Assembly (NCBI RefSeq): GCF_003436425.1
Contig: NZ_QSPK01000013.1
Location: forward strand, 1 to 43,308
Direction: 5' to 3'
Length of the DNA stretch: 43,308 nucleotides
Origin: Eubacterium sp. TM05-53
GTDB taxonomy: Bacteria; Bacillota_I; Bacilli_A; Erysipelotrichales; Erysipelotrichaceae
The number at the start of each line of letters is the position of its first letter. Positions within the stretch are counted from its first letter, which is position 1. A model generated the notes under the pieces. It was not told where the DNA came from, made no database searches, and saw only the letters and a list, made by a program, of their open reading frames with translations. A program made the position numbers and the translations under genes. Positions 35,067 through 43,308 of this stretch are shown here, piece after piece.

Positions 35067-36397
35067 AAACTCCTCCAAAATTCATAAAGATTTTTCCATC
35101 TTTCACTTTTCAAATTGTCAACAAAAACCACTGGAATTTCCATATTCTCACACTCCTTATTTCGTAATAAAAGTACATATTCCAAGTAATTACATCCTAG
35201 ATTTTCAAATTCGGCTTGATACATCTTTAATGTCTCTGCATCCATACTTTCAATCCATTCTTTAATCGGTTGAATCGAAATTTTGATTTCTTTATGCAGA
35301 CCAAGCTGTAGGCATTGATTTAAAACATCCAATTTATCTTTTAGAAGCAAATTATTCGAATTAACTAGCTTAATACACGTTTCAATATGCTTGGCATCTG
35401 GCTTTAAATACACTAACACCAGTGCTTGTAGCTCTGGCCATTTTTCTAAAGAAACACGATCATATACATATCGAATCAAAGTAGCATCTTTTGTCGCTAT
35501 TGCCTCCTCCATTAAAAATAAAGATGCTTGTTCATTGACATATACTTCATCTAAAATCCAGCCATTATAGATCCACGTATATAAACGATCTTTTTTATCA
35601 GACTCTTTATACGCTTTTTCAAATAAGGCAACTTGATGATGGTTGTAGTACGCATCAAAGACACTTTTTGGACTTGTACGGAAGACAGACAGAATACATA
35701 TAGAAAGTACAAGTAGGATTCGAATGATAATATGTATAAAAATCAAGTTCTTAAATGTGGATAATCGAGATATTCTTCGCTCTTGTTTTTGATGACACAA
35801 AAGAATCACAGGCATCATGAAAACGCCAAATAGTTCTTGTACTAAAGAGCCAAGTGCATAGATATCACAACGAATATCCTTTTCACTCAGTGTGAATAAT
35901 TCAGGTGCACAATTGGATTTGGATGCCATCACTGCCACATGAGAGTGATGTTCAATACATGCATTAAAATCAATTAAATAAAAATGGTTCTGATAATAAA
36001 TAATGTTTTCAAGTTTTAAATCAATATAGAGATAGCCAATCTGATGCAAGTCCTGCAGGACTTTTAAAACATCAAAAAGTAATTGATACTTCTTAAATAC
36101 ACAACGATGTTTTTGAAAGTATTGTTTCGCATTCATTCCTGGAATATACGTTTCGACAAAGCATTGCGCAAAGTCTTCTTCAAAACAAGTGATCAAGCTA
36201 GGGGCATGAATCGAATTTAAGTTAGAGAGCACATTGATTTCCGTTTTAAATTGATGTTTATATCGTTCTGTTTCATGATCTGGACAGATTTTTAGAATAT
36301 AAACACACGTACTCATTTCATCCATGACACGATAGACATTGGCATTATAGGTATGTATGATCTTATATCTATTGTTCTTTAAATTCACACACGACAT
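35063..36397 (-). CDS. essB: EssB-like membrane protein with kinase-like domain
   Basis: About 444 residues laid out like EssB/YukC: kinase-like N-terminus, one membrane helix, helical extracytoplasmic C-terminus. EssB is a pseudokinase, but here most catalytic positions survive (numbered from two codons before this start): Lys38 in YILKIC, Glu55, Asp128 and Asn133 in YIDLKLEN, Asp145 in DFN (for DFG), APE at 167-169, and Asp180 in DIRCDIYALG. The glycine loop is poor and the HRD His-Arg are lost. The membrane helix is about 219-241 (IIIRILLVLSICILSVF). It overlaps the end of the FHA gene, so the start (ATG 36397, or GTG 36388) is uncertain. It may phosphorylate the neighbouring FHA proteins or serve only as scaffold. 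Confidence 0.75.
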   Translation of the reverse strand: MSCVNLKNNRYKIIHTYNANVYRVMDEMSTCVYILKICPDHETERYKHQFKTEINVLSNLNSIHAPSLITCFEEDFAQCFVETYIPGMNAKQYFQKHRCVFKKYQLLFDVLKVLQDLHQIGYLYIDLKLENIIYYQNHFYLIDFNACIEHHSHVAVMASKSNCAPELFTLSEKDIRCDIYALGSLVQELFGVFMMPVILLCHQKQERRISRLSTFKNLIFIHIIIRILLVLSICILSVFRTSPKSVFDAYYNHHQVALFEKAYKESDKKDRLYTWIYNGWILDEVYVNEQASLFLMEEAIATKDATLIRYVYDRVSLEKWPELQALVLVYLKPDAKHIETCIKLVNSNNLLLKDKLDVLNQCLQLGLHKEIKISIQPIKEWIESMDAETLKMYQAEFENLGCNYLEYVLLLRNKECENMEIPVVFVDNLKSERWKNLYEFWRSL

Positions 36398-37325
36398 CAC
36401 CAAACCGTATCATCATGCCATCTTTTAATCGCATCTTACGCTTTACTTCTTTTTCGTTCAGATACGTCTTATTCGTACTCTTTAGATCTTGTATATAATA
36501 CCGATCATTTTCACATACGATTTTGGCATGTTTTAAAGAAACACTCGCATCTTGTATACGTACATCACATACCATCGCTCTTCCCACTAGATTGATTTCA
36601 TTGCTCAATGCATATTTTTCCTGATTCCATAACAAGTAGGCACAAAAGTCTACTTTTACTTGTAAAAGCTGTGTTTTTTCTTCCAAAACAGATTCAACAG
36701 GCTTCGACTTATGGAAAGCTTGTATGGGTTCTTTGACTTTAAATGTCTGCATCCTCTTGTTTTTAAAGAAAGAAAACTTTTTCGGATAATATAAATTTCG
36801 TATGTTATCCAGACCTAAGACAAGATTGGGTAAGCTGAACTCTGCACTCTTTAAAAACTTCAATAAAAATCCAGGGATTTCAAAAGCCGTTGTAGTCTGC
36901 ATTGTTTTTGCGATATACTCCACCCATTTTTCTGACATATCCTTTTGAAACATCCAATTCGATATTTGAATGGGCACGACGACAAACGCAAAACGATCAC
37001 CAAAACTAGACACAAACACATAGTCTGGATCAAATAGAACGGGCTTGTTGCGATTGGATGCGATAGCTTGTTCAAATAACTGATGCAAGAATATATAGCC
37101 TTCTTCTTTTTCAAACACATACTGACTTAAAAAATCATGTAAAGGAATATAGCCTTCAATCGCATACACCATCGATGCCGTTTTTTCATTCGTCAACATA
37201 CATGGCAGACAAAAATCATCGTTCGACAGTCGATCAAAAATGGATAGGTCGAGTAATTCTGGATTTTTCAAATGAACATACAAGTGATTTTCATCCATGT
37301 GATCTTGTTCAATCCATTCGGACAT
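36369..37325 (-). CDS. DUF6382-like plus FHA-domain protein, first gene of the type VII run
   Basis: A 318-residue cytosolic protein. Residues about 10-150 resemble DUF6382 (NHLYVHLKNPELLDLSIFDR, YAIEGYIPLHDFL, KPVLFDPDYVFVSSFGDRF), a kinase-N-lobe-like domain found with FHA domains in Firmicutes. Residues about 245-315 are an FHA domain: LVGRAMVCDVRI, SVSLKHAKIV, LKSTNKTYLNEKEV. FHA domains bind phosphothreonine peptides. GGAGGTG lies just before the ATG. The upstream 100 bases hold no clear -35; TGCTAAAAA at about 37355 is a possible extended -10. With the kinase-like protein downstream it could form a phospho-signalling module that controls secretion. Confidence 0.82.
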   Translation of the reverse strand: MSEWIEQDHMDENHLYVHLKNPELLDLSIFDRLSNDDFCLPCMLTNEKTASMVYAIEGYIPLHDFLSQYVFEKEEGYIFLHQLFEQAIASNRNKPVLFDPDYVFVSSFGDRFAFVVVPIQISNWMFQKDMSEKWVEYIAKTMQTTTAFEIPGFLLKFLKSAEFSLPNLVLGLDNIRNLYYPKKFSFFKNKRMQTFKVKEPIQAFHKSKPVESVLEEKTQLLQVKVDFCAYLLWNQEKYALSNEINLVGRAMVCDVRIQDASVSLKHAKIVCENDRYYIQDLKSTNKTYLNEKEVKRKMRLKDGMMIRFGDVVCEFKEQ

Positions 37326-37390
37326 CTCATCACCTCCATACTCTTAAACGTTTTTTTTAGCACTTTTTCCAGAAAACTTTCATTATTTTT

Positions 37391-37419
37391 TTGATTTTTC
37401 GCACTTTTTTGTCTAAAAT
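37391..37419 (+). promoter_or_regulatory. Promoter placed for a leaderless message
   Basis: -35 TTGATT (4 of 6), a 17-base spacer and -10 TAAAAT (5 of 6). The -10 ends only six bases before the ATG at 37426, so the transcript would start at or next to the start codon. There is no ribosome site. Confidence 0.5.
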
Positions 37420-37425
37420 GAAACA

Positions 37426-37941
37426 ATGATGAAATTTCTAACTTATATTCACGTTTATTTAATCCAAACCATCCTGAATTTCCTTCCATTTTTCTGGATT
37501 GACGTCTTCTATGACAACCAAACCTATATTGGAAATCAGTTGCATCATCCCATCTATTTATTTTTATGGGCACTAAGTTCATCAATCGGATTTTATTATT
37601 ATTCAAAAAAAATATGGGAAAAATATAACGTAAATTACAATAAAAAAAATCATGCCCTAATCTGTTTAGGCATGATTCTTTCTTGTTCAATTCCATATAA
37701 CGATATTACGATTTTAAAAGATCTACACGTATGGCTTTCCATTCTTTTTGTAGCCTGGTTTATCCTTGAATGGTTTCTTTATATTCCGGTTAACTTAAAT
37801 AAAAACTCAATCCTGTTTTTTATCAACATTGGATTGAGTTTTGTGTTCACATTTATGTTTGGCCACATTACTGGCTTTTGCGAAATCTATTTTTCATTCA
37901 CTACGAATATTCTACTTCATCACTGGATGTTTCAGGATTGA
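37426..37941 (+). CDS. Polytopic membrane protein, 171 residues
   Basis: I do not recognise a named family with confidence. About five hydrophobic segments are visible: IHVYLIQTILNFLPFFWIDVF, PIYLFLWALSSSIGFYYYS, ALICLGMILSCSIPY, WLSILFVAWFILEWFLYI and ILFFINIGLSFVFTFMFGHI. It resembles small DUF998-type or YwiC-like membrane proteins only loosely. It begins with ATGATG and lacks a ribosome site. Its 3' end overlaps the opposing gene by 41 bases. Codon use is normal for the region. Confidence 0.6.
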   Translation: MMKFLTYIHVYLIQTILNFLPFFWIDVFYDNQTYIGNQLHHPIYLFLWALSSSIGFYYYSKKIWEKYNVNYNKKNHALICLGMILSCSIPYNDITILKDLHVWLSILFVAWFILEWFLYIPVNLNKNSILFFINIGLSFVFTFMFGHITGFCEIYFSFTTNILLHHWMFQD

Positions 37942-39208
37942 TCTTTTCAATCTTATCTAAGTAGTTTTTCGCTTTTTTCACAAAATACATACGATTTCCA
38001 AGCTCAAGTACTTTTTCAAAATACAAGCGAGCCAATTTATAATCTTCTTCTACAAAGGAGATCAACGCGATGTAGTAACATGAATCTACTTGCTGGAAAG
38101 GAAAAGCCGCTCTTTGTAGACCTTGTAAATAATATTTCTTACAAGTATTCAAATCCCCATCCATAAGATGAATCTTATTTTCAATAGCCGCCATTTCTTC
38201 ACTTTGAATCATAACACCTGCACGTCCATAATGAAGACGAATATTTTGAGCTTCTTCTTTACAACGAGATAAAGCCTCTTCATCCTTCAACATATAATAA
38301 ATATACGACATCAATGACCAATATTGTAAAGAACTTGCGGCATCCTTACGTGGATAACTGATCAATACATCTTGAGCCAATTCAGGATCATTTAAATAAA
38401 TCAAGCATTGCGCAAACAATGTGTGCTGGCTCAAGCGTGTATGTCCCTTTGAATTTGTGCAATAGTAAATAATGGCACTCGCACAAGCCTCCGGATTACA
38501 ATCTTCATATAATAATTTTGTGATTGGTAAAAGTGATACAGCACGATAACGTAACACTAAATTAAACGCAAATAAGTAGAACATCAACAATACAGCTAGA
38601 AGCATCATGTTATTCACGGCAATTAAAATCGCAAATAGGGCAACAATACCTAACGCATAAATACCTGTTAATTTACGCACATTTTTACGACAAGTCTTTG
38701 CGAGATCCTTATAAGACTCATCCAATTCATGATGAATCTTATACATACGAACCAATTCATCATCACTTGTAAAATTAAATTCGCGACGCTCTTTCGAAAT
38801 ACTTTTGCGCAAACTTAACATTCCATAAATACATACAATAAATGCAGGCACAACCAAGATGGCACCAATATAGATCATATATTCAGGTAAAAAGAAAATC
38901 AAACACATAACGATCCATGGGCTGATGTTGAATCGCGCTGTTATATATTGCCCAATATAAATGATATTGATGATCCCTGAAATCAATAAGGCATCACCTA
39001 CATATAAGATCCACATATTATTTTGTAGATACGTTAAAACCTGTTTCAGTGATTCTGTATCTACCCCGGGTACAGAACTTAATGAACTCGACAACATGTC
39101 CGAACTCATATCTATACCACTCGTAAATACAACCGCACTTAAGCCAATTCCAACTAAAAAAGCTACGACTAAAGCTATTAAATGGGATTTACAACGATAT
39201 TTCCACAT
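37901..39208 (-). CDS. Membrane protein with TPR-like C-terminal domain
   Basis: A 435-residue protein. The first half has several membrane helices: ALVVAFLVGIGLSAVVFTSG, WILYVGDALLISGIINIIYI, IVMCLIFFLPEYMIYIGAIL, ALGIVALFAILIAVNNMMLL. The second half is soluble and TPR-like (YYIALISFVEEDYKLARLYF, LSRCKEEAQNIRLHYG). I do not recognise a family; such proteins are usually scaffolds. AGGTGG precedes the ATG by four bases. It lies eight bases after cysE on the same strand, so the two may be co-transcribed. Confidence 0.65.
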   Translation of the reverse strand: MWKYRCKSHLIALVVAFLVGIGLSAVVFTSGIDMSSDMLSSSLSSVPGVDTESLKQVLTYLQNNMWILYVGDALLISGIINIIYIGQYITARFNISPWIVMCLIFFLPEYMIYIGAILVVPAFIVCIYGMLSLRKSISKERREFNFTSDDELVRMYKIHHELDESYKDLAKTCRKNVRKLTGIYALGIVALFAILIAVNNMMLLAVLLMFYLFAFNLVLRYRAVSLLPITKLLYEDCNPEACASAIIYYCTNSKGHTRLSQHTLFAQCLIYLNDPELAQDVLISYPRKDAASSLQYWSLMSYIYYMLKDEEALSRCKEEAQNIRLHYGRAGVMIQSEEMAAIENKIHLMDGDLNTCKKYYLQGLQRAAFPFQQVDSCYYIALISFVEEDYKLARLYFEKVLELGNRMYFVKKAKNYLDKIEKINPETSSDEVEYS

Positions 39209-39216
39209 ACAACCAC

Positions 39217-39756
39217 CTATTTCTTCTCTATAATTCTTGCAGGAATACCCACTGCAGTTGCCCCTTCAGGAACATCTTTTAAGACGACCGCATTGGCCCC
39301 TACACGACAACCCTTTTTCAAAGTGATATTTCCTAAACATTTAGCACCACAGCCAATATATACACCATCCTCTAAAGTTGGATGTCTTTTGACGTGCTGC
39401 TTTCCAGTACCACCCAGTGTTACACCATGATAAAGCTGACAATCATCACCGATAATTGCCGTTTCACCAATCACAACTCCCATACCATGATCAATCATTA
39501 AACCACGACCAATCACAGCACCTGGGTGAATTTCAATTCCTGTCCAATGCCTTGCTCGATTACTTACCCAACGCGCAACAAAGGTATGATTGTGTATCCA
39601 AAACCAATGGGCAATACGATGAAAACCAATTGCCTTAATATGTGGATACAACCAAAACACTTCCCATTTTGAATGTGCAGCAGGGTCTAACTGCATTGTT
39701 CTTTCTATGTTATATAATCCATCACAGATAAAAGATCTCTTATTTTTTTCTGACAT
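39217..39756 (-). CDS. cysE: Serine O-acetyltransferase
   Basis: A 179-residue CysE/EpsC-type serine acetyltransferase that makes O-acetylserine for cysteine synthesis. The left-handed beta-helix hexapeptide repeats run from about 70: TGIEIHPGAVIGRGLMIDHG, MGVVIGETAIIGDDC, YHGVTLGGTG, with catalytic His in IDHGMGVV and HGVTLGGTG. The N-terminal helical part is short, as in many Gram-positive forms. It supplies cysteine, the sulfur source for the suf genes elsewhere in the window. No T-box or other leader riboswitch was seen in the short upstream gap. Confidence 0.93.
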   Translation of the reverse strand: MSEKNKRSFICDGLYNIERTMQLDPAAHSKWEVFWLYPHIKAIGFHRIAHWFWIHNHTFVARWVSNRARHWTGIEIHPGAVIGRGLMIDHGMGVVIGETAIIGDDCQLYHGVTLGGTGKQHVKRHPTLEDGVYIGCGAKCLGNITLKKGCRVGANAVVLKDVPEGATAVGIPARIIEKK

Positions 39757-39800
39757 GATAAAATTTTAGTTTATTTATGTCTAAATTTCAAGTTTAGTGT

Positions 39801-40535
39801 TTATTTCACATAAACTTCACATAGTGAATCATCTAATACCTTACCAATCGAATCATGAATCACAAGATCCGCCTTTGAATCCATATTTGTACTATCTTTA
39901 TTGATCAAAACCAAATGTTTGCCATGAAAATAGTTAATTAAACCAGCTGCAGGATATACGACAAGACTTGTACCACCTACAATTAAAAGATCTGCCTGCT
40001 CAATCGCATGAACAGCTGAATACAATGTATATTCATCTAAGCCTTCTTCATACAAAACAACATCTGGCTTAATGATGGCACCACACTTTGGGCATCTAGG
40101 AATACCTTCATCATCTCTTAGCTTCATCATATCCTCTAAAGAATACTTTGTTTGACAATGCGTACACGTATTTCTTAAAACACTTCCATGCAATTCATAA
40201 ACTTTTTTAGAGCCGGCCATTTGATGCAAGCCATCAATATTCTGTGTCACAATCCCTTTTAGCTTACCCATTTCTTCAAGCTTTGAAAGGGCATAATGCG
40301 CCTTATTCGGTTTAGCATTTGGATAAATCATCTGATTAAAATAAAAATCAAAGAATTCTTTAGGATGACTCAAATAAAAACTATGCGACAACATAATCTC
40401 AGCCGGATATGGATACTTCTTTTTATATAATCCATTATCACTACGAAAATCTGGAATGTTACTTTCTGTAGACACACCAGCACCACCAAAAAATACTATA
40501 TTATTACTTTCTTGAATCCAATCTTTTAAAGACAT
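39801..40535 (-). CDS. cobB: Sir2-family NAD-dependent protein deacylase
   Basis: A 244-residue sirtuin. Motifs: FFGGAGVSTESNIPDFRSDN (NAD binding), TQNIDGLHQMAG, catalytic His in ELHGSV, zinc cysteines in CTHCQTKYS and CPKCGA, and GTSLVVYPAAGL. It removes acetyl or other acyl groups from lysines using NAD. Chosen start ATG at 40535: AGGA lies ten bases upstream and the longer frame starts with GTG inside that site. It lies 60 bases past the clpB stop, separated by a terminator. Confidence 0.94.
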   Translation of the reverse strand: MSLKDWIQESNNIVFFGGAGVSTESNIPDFRSDNGLYKKKYPYPAEIMLSHSFYLSHPKEFFDFYFNQMIYPNAKPNKAHYALSKLEEMGKLKGIVTQNIDGLHQMAGSKKVYELHGSVLRNTCTHCQTKYSLEDMMKLRDDEGIPRCPKCGAIIKPDVVLYEEGLDEYTLYSAVHAIEQADLLIVGGTSLVVYPAAGLINYFHGKHLVLINKDSTNMDSKADLVIHDSIGKVLDDSLCEVYVK

Positions 40536-40579
40536 AAATATCACTTCCTGAAACTATTATACCTCCAAACAAGAAAAGA

Positions 40580-40605
40580 AAGGAAGATATTTCACTATCT
40601 TCCTT
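40580..40605 (-). terminator. Terminator of clpB
   Basis: Minus-strand AAGGAAGATA, loop GTGAAA and TATCTTCCTT form a perfect ten-pair stem followed by TCTTTTCTT. It contains the clpB stop codon. Confidence 0.75.
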
Positions 40606-43147
40606 GAATATCAAATGTATACTCGCCATTATGACAATCTACATGGATTACATCCCCTTGCATAGCGCCTGTCTTGATCATTTCCTTGGCAATCTGTGTT
40701 TCAAGATTTCTTTGGATATAACGCTTCATAGGACGAGCACCATATACAGGATCTACACCCATCTTGGCAATCTGATTATATACGGCATCACTTACATGTA
40801 ATGTAATATCACGTTCAGCCAATCGTTTTTGTAGCAAGCCAACAAACTTGTGGGCAATCTTAATAAAGGCCGAATCATCTAATGCGTTAAACACTATGAT
40901 TTCATCGATACGATTAATGAATTCTGGTTTAAAATGACGCTTTACTTCTTCCATATACTTATCATGTACTTCACCAGATTCAAAGGCATATTGACTACCT
41001 AAGTTCGATGTTAAGATAATAATTGTATTCTTAAAATCAACGGTAACACCTTTTGAATCCGTAATACGACCATCATCTAGGATTTGAAGTAATACATTGA
41101 ATACATCTGGATGCGCCTTTTCGATTTCATCAAACAAGACAATACTATATGGATTACGACGAACAGCTTCCGTCAATTGACCACCTTCATCATATCCAAC
41201 ATATCCAGGAGGCGCACCAATTAAACGTGCCACACTGTGTTTTTCCATGTACTCACTCATATCAATACGTACAATGTGTCTTTCATCATCAAATAATTGT
41301 TCCGCTAAAGCCTTGGCAACTTCCGTTTTACCAACACCTGTAGGACCTAAGAACATGAAAGATCCAATTGGACGATTTTCATCTTGAATCTGTGCTTTCG
41401 AACGCAAGATCGCATCGGTCACAAGTTCTAGAGCTTCATCTTGACCAACTACACGTTTTTCAAGTTCTGCCTTCAAATTCAATAATTTTTCTCTTTCAGA
41501 AGCAACTAAACGCGTTACTTCAACACCTGTCCATCTAGAAACAATTTTCGCAATCAATTCTTCATTAACCGTTTCTTGAATCAAAGCATCCTCTTTTTGA
41601 CTCGTCTGCTCTTTTTGAATACGAGCCTCTAATTCTGGAATTGTTCCATATTGAAGTTTAGCGGCATCTTCATAACGAGCCTCATTACGAGCTTGCTCCA
41701 AATCTAAACGAGCCTTCTCCAAACGTTGTTTATCTTCTTTTTCATTGGCCAAACCACGTTTTTCGTCTTCCCACTTAGAATGCATTTCATCACGTTTTGA
41801 TTGTAAAGAAGCCAATTCATTTTCAATCTCTTCTCTACGCTCAACAGCTCGTTTATCTTCTTCTTTTTGTAGTGAAGTCTTTTCAATTTGTAGCTGCAAG
41901 ATTTTACGCTGCAACTCATCCAACTCTTGAGGCATACTTTCCATTTCAACCTTTAATGTAGCACAAGCCTCATCCACTAAGTCAATAGCCTTATCGGGTA
42001 AGAAACGATCAGTGATATAACGATCAGACATTGTTGCTGCCGCAATTAAAGCCTCATCCAAAATACGTACACCATGATAGCTTTCAAAGCGATCTTTTAA
42101 TCCACGCAAAATACTGATTGTATCCTCTACACTTGGCTGAGCCACTTGTACCTTCTGGAAACGACGCTCTAAAGCAGCATCCTTTTCAATATATTTACGA
42201 TATTCATTGAAAGTTGTTGCACCAATACAATGTAGTTCACCACGAGCTAACATTGGCTTTAATAAGTTAGCTGCATCCATACTACCTTCCGTTTTACCTG
42301 CACCAACCAAGTTATGAATCTCATCAATAAACAAGATGATCTGTCCATCCGATTTTTTGACTTCATCCAAAATGGATTTTAAACGCTCTTCAAATTCACC
42401 ACGATACTTAGCTCCGGCAATCAAAGATCCCATATCCAATTCAATCAAGCGTTTTTCTTTTAAAGACTCAGGTACATCACCCTTCATAATACGCCATGCG
42501 ATACCTTCGACAACTGCCGTTTTACCAACACCTGGCTCACCAATTAAGACGGGGTTGTTCTTTGTCTTACGTGATAAGATCTGCATAACACGACGAATCT
42601 CATCGTCACGTCCAATAATTGGATCAATCTTACCATCACGCACATCCTGGACTAAATCACGACCATATTTTTTTAAAGCTTCTACATTCTCTTCTGAATT
42701 TGGCGTATCAAACTTCTTACCATTACGACGCTCTAATTCAGCCTTGTAGCAAGCCTCCTTATTTAAGTTAAAAGTTCTAACCAATTCTTTAGAAATATAA
42801 GAACGATTAAATAATAAAGCTAAAAATACACTCGCAACTGATAAATAAGTCTCATCATGTTGGCTTGCCCAGTTTTGTGCATCTTCAAACGATTTCTGCA
42901 CTTCATTGGATAAATTTATATTACTTGTTGAGCTCTTTGCGACACGACTCGATTCTTGTTGAACCATCTGTAAAGCACGCGTCTTATCTAAGCCAATACG
43001 CTCAAATAAACCGTCCAATACATCATCCTTAAAAATCGTTTCCAACATATCCACTGTATCCACACTTGGATGTTGGTTGGATTTAGCCAAATTAATGGCA
43101 TCCATTAAAAGTTTCTGCAAACGCTCTGACATTTGTTCGATATTCAT
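40595..43147 (-). CDS. clpB: ClpB disaggregase chaperone
   Basis: An 850-residue Hsp100 AAA+ ATPase that, with DnaK, resolves protein aggregates. The N-domain (1-150) is followed by the first AAA+ module (Walker A GEPGVGKT near 205), the coiled-coil middle domain (about 400-520, rich in Glu and Lys, which distinguishes ClpB from ClpA/ClpC without it) and the second module (Walker [17 protein letters not shown] near 602, [19 protein letters not shown]). The ATG at 43147 has AAGGAGG upstream; nine extra codons in the longer frame translate that site. A CIRCE-like operator lies just before it, so heat control by HrcA is likely. Confidence 0.96.
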   Translation of the reverse strand: MNIEQMSERLQKLLMDAINLAKSNQHPSVDTVDMLETIFKDDVLDGLFERIGLDKTRALQMVQQESSRVAKSSTSNINLSNEVQKSFEDAQNWASQHDETYLSVASVFLALLFNRSYISKELVRTFNLNKEACYKAELERRNGKKFDTPNSEENVEALKKYGRDLVQDVRDGKIDPIIGRDDEIRRVMQILSRKTKNNPVLIGEPGVGKTAVVEGIAWRIMKGDVPESLKEKRLIELDMGSLIAGAKYRGEFEERLKSILDEVKKSDGQIILFIDEIHNLVGAGKTEGSMDAANLLKPMLARGELHCIGATTFNEYRKYIEKDAALERRFQKVQVAQPSVEDTISILRGLKDRFESYHGVRILDEALIAAATMSDRYITDRFLPDKAIDLVDEACATLKVEMESMPQELDELQRKILQLQIEKTSLQKEEDKRAVERREEIENELASLQSKRDEMHSKWEDEKRGLANEKEDKQRLEKARLDLEQARNEARYEDAAKLQYGTIPELEARIQKEQTSQKEDALIQETVNEELIAKIVSRWTGVEVTRLVASEREKLLNLKAELEKRVVGQDEALELVTDAILRSKAQIQDENRPIGSFMFLGPTGVGKTEVAKALAEQLFDDERHIVRIDMSEYMEKHSVARLIGAPPGYVGYDEGGQLTEAVRRNPYSIVLFDEIEKAHPDVFNVLLQILDDGRITDSKGVTVDFKNTIIILTSNLGSQYAFESGEVHDKYMEEVKRHFKPEFINRIDEIIVFNALDDSAFIKIAHKFVGLLQKRLAERDITLHVSDAVYNQIAKMGVDPVYGARPMKRYIQRNLETQIAKEMIKTGAMQGDVIHVDCHNGEYTFDIQGR

Positions 43148-43167
43148 AAATAAGCACCTCCTTGTAC

Positions 43168-43194
43168 TTAGCACTCATTCTTTATGATTGCTAA
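43168..43194 (-). promoter_or_regulatory. CIRCE-like HrcA operator of clpB
   Basis: TTAGCACTC, nine bases and GATTGCTAA match the CIRCE consensus TTAGCACTC-N9-GAGTGCTAA with one mismatch and exact spacing. It covers the predicted transcription start, the usual place for HrcA repression. Confidence 0.82.
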
Positions 43195-43198
43195 TGAT

Positions 43199-43226
43199 AG
43201 TATAACACCATTTTTGGCACTGTCAA
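43199..43226 (-). promoter_or_regulatory. Promoter of clpB
   Basis: Minus-strand -35 TTGACA (perfect), a 16-base spacer and -10 TATACT (5 of 6), ending just before the CIRCE-like site. Right beside the -35 lies the perfect palindrome CACTTAAGTG (43227-43236), whose arms resemble CIRCE half-sites. The last 70 bases of the window show nothing that can be called. Confidence 0.8.
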
Positions 43227-43308
43227 CACTTAAGTGCTAACATTTTAAAAAAAGCTCCTCTTTTGCAAATGGGTGGTGAATAGAAACGTGAGCAATTTTG
43301 TTAGTACC

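Noticed and set aside
42336..42749. A 137-codon plus-strand frame
   Set aside because: Antisense shadow of clpB; the minus-strand frame has full Hsp100 motifs.

Overview
The window looks like chromosome from a low-GC Gram-positive bacterium. The signs are AT-rich DNA with strong GGAGG-type ribosome sites, a sufCDSUB operon, PrsA-like foldases, a clpB behind a CIRCE-like operator, and a Firmicutes-style (type VIIb) secretion locus. An Erysipelotrichaceae-type organism would fit, but that is inference from gene content; no rRNA is present to test it. Everything here was read by eye from the sequence, with no database search.

Layout. 39-4550: one very large secreted repeat protein (InlB-type and MBG-like repeats) on the minus strand. 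4728-8344: a minus-strand housekeeping run, ubiB/aarF - lspA - rluD-type synthase - dCMP deaminase. 8400-10466: a minus-strand regulatory run of flavodoxin-like protein, PadR regulator, DUF1700 membrane protein and small lipoprotein. 10500-16780: an accessory island. 16784-20222: an LRR protein, a cold-shock protein, an HD-domain protein and an unrecognised protein. 19179-26013: sufCDSUB followed without a gap by 5-formyl-THF cyclo-ligase, an SGNH hydrolase and the unrecognised protein. 26146-28070: two tandem PrsA-like foldases. 28094-37325: a minus-strand type VII secretion locus. 37426-43147: two membrane proteins, cysE, a sirtuin and clpB.

The accessory island is the most unusual part. 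It holds a very small RiPP (ribosomally made, post-translationally modified peptide) system on the minus strand. A TPR/HTH regulator of RRNPP type is followed by a 26-codon precursor gene (14660-14740) with a strong ribosome site, a radical SAM/SPASM maturase and an ABC exporter. The precursor carries three evenly spaced cysteines in a short C-terminal core. The island lies between two non-overlapping fragments of a PemK/MazF-family toxin (10759-11100 and 16199-16525), both on the plus strand. This suggests it entered, or rearranged, a toxin-antitoxin locus. Several hairpins and a direct-repeat pair sit at its edges.

The type VII locus is coherent but non-standard. It has two WXG100 proteins, a YukD/EsaB-like protein, an FHA-bearing EssC-type ATPase, an EssB-like membrane protein that keeps most protein-kinase catalytic residues, and a second FHA protein. 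It also has an unusual 583-residue beta-rich protein, a Gly/Ala-rich candidate substrate, a small alpha-helical protein of 57 residues, and a DUF4176 protein. No EsaA- or EssA-like membrane protein is recognisable. A kinase next to two FHA (phosphothreonine-binding) proteins suggests phosphorylation-controlled assembly or secretion.
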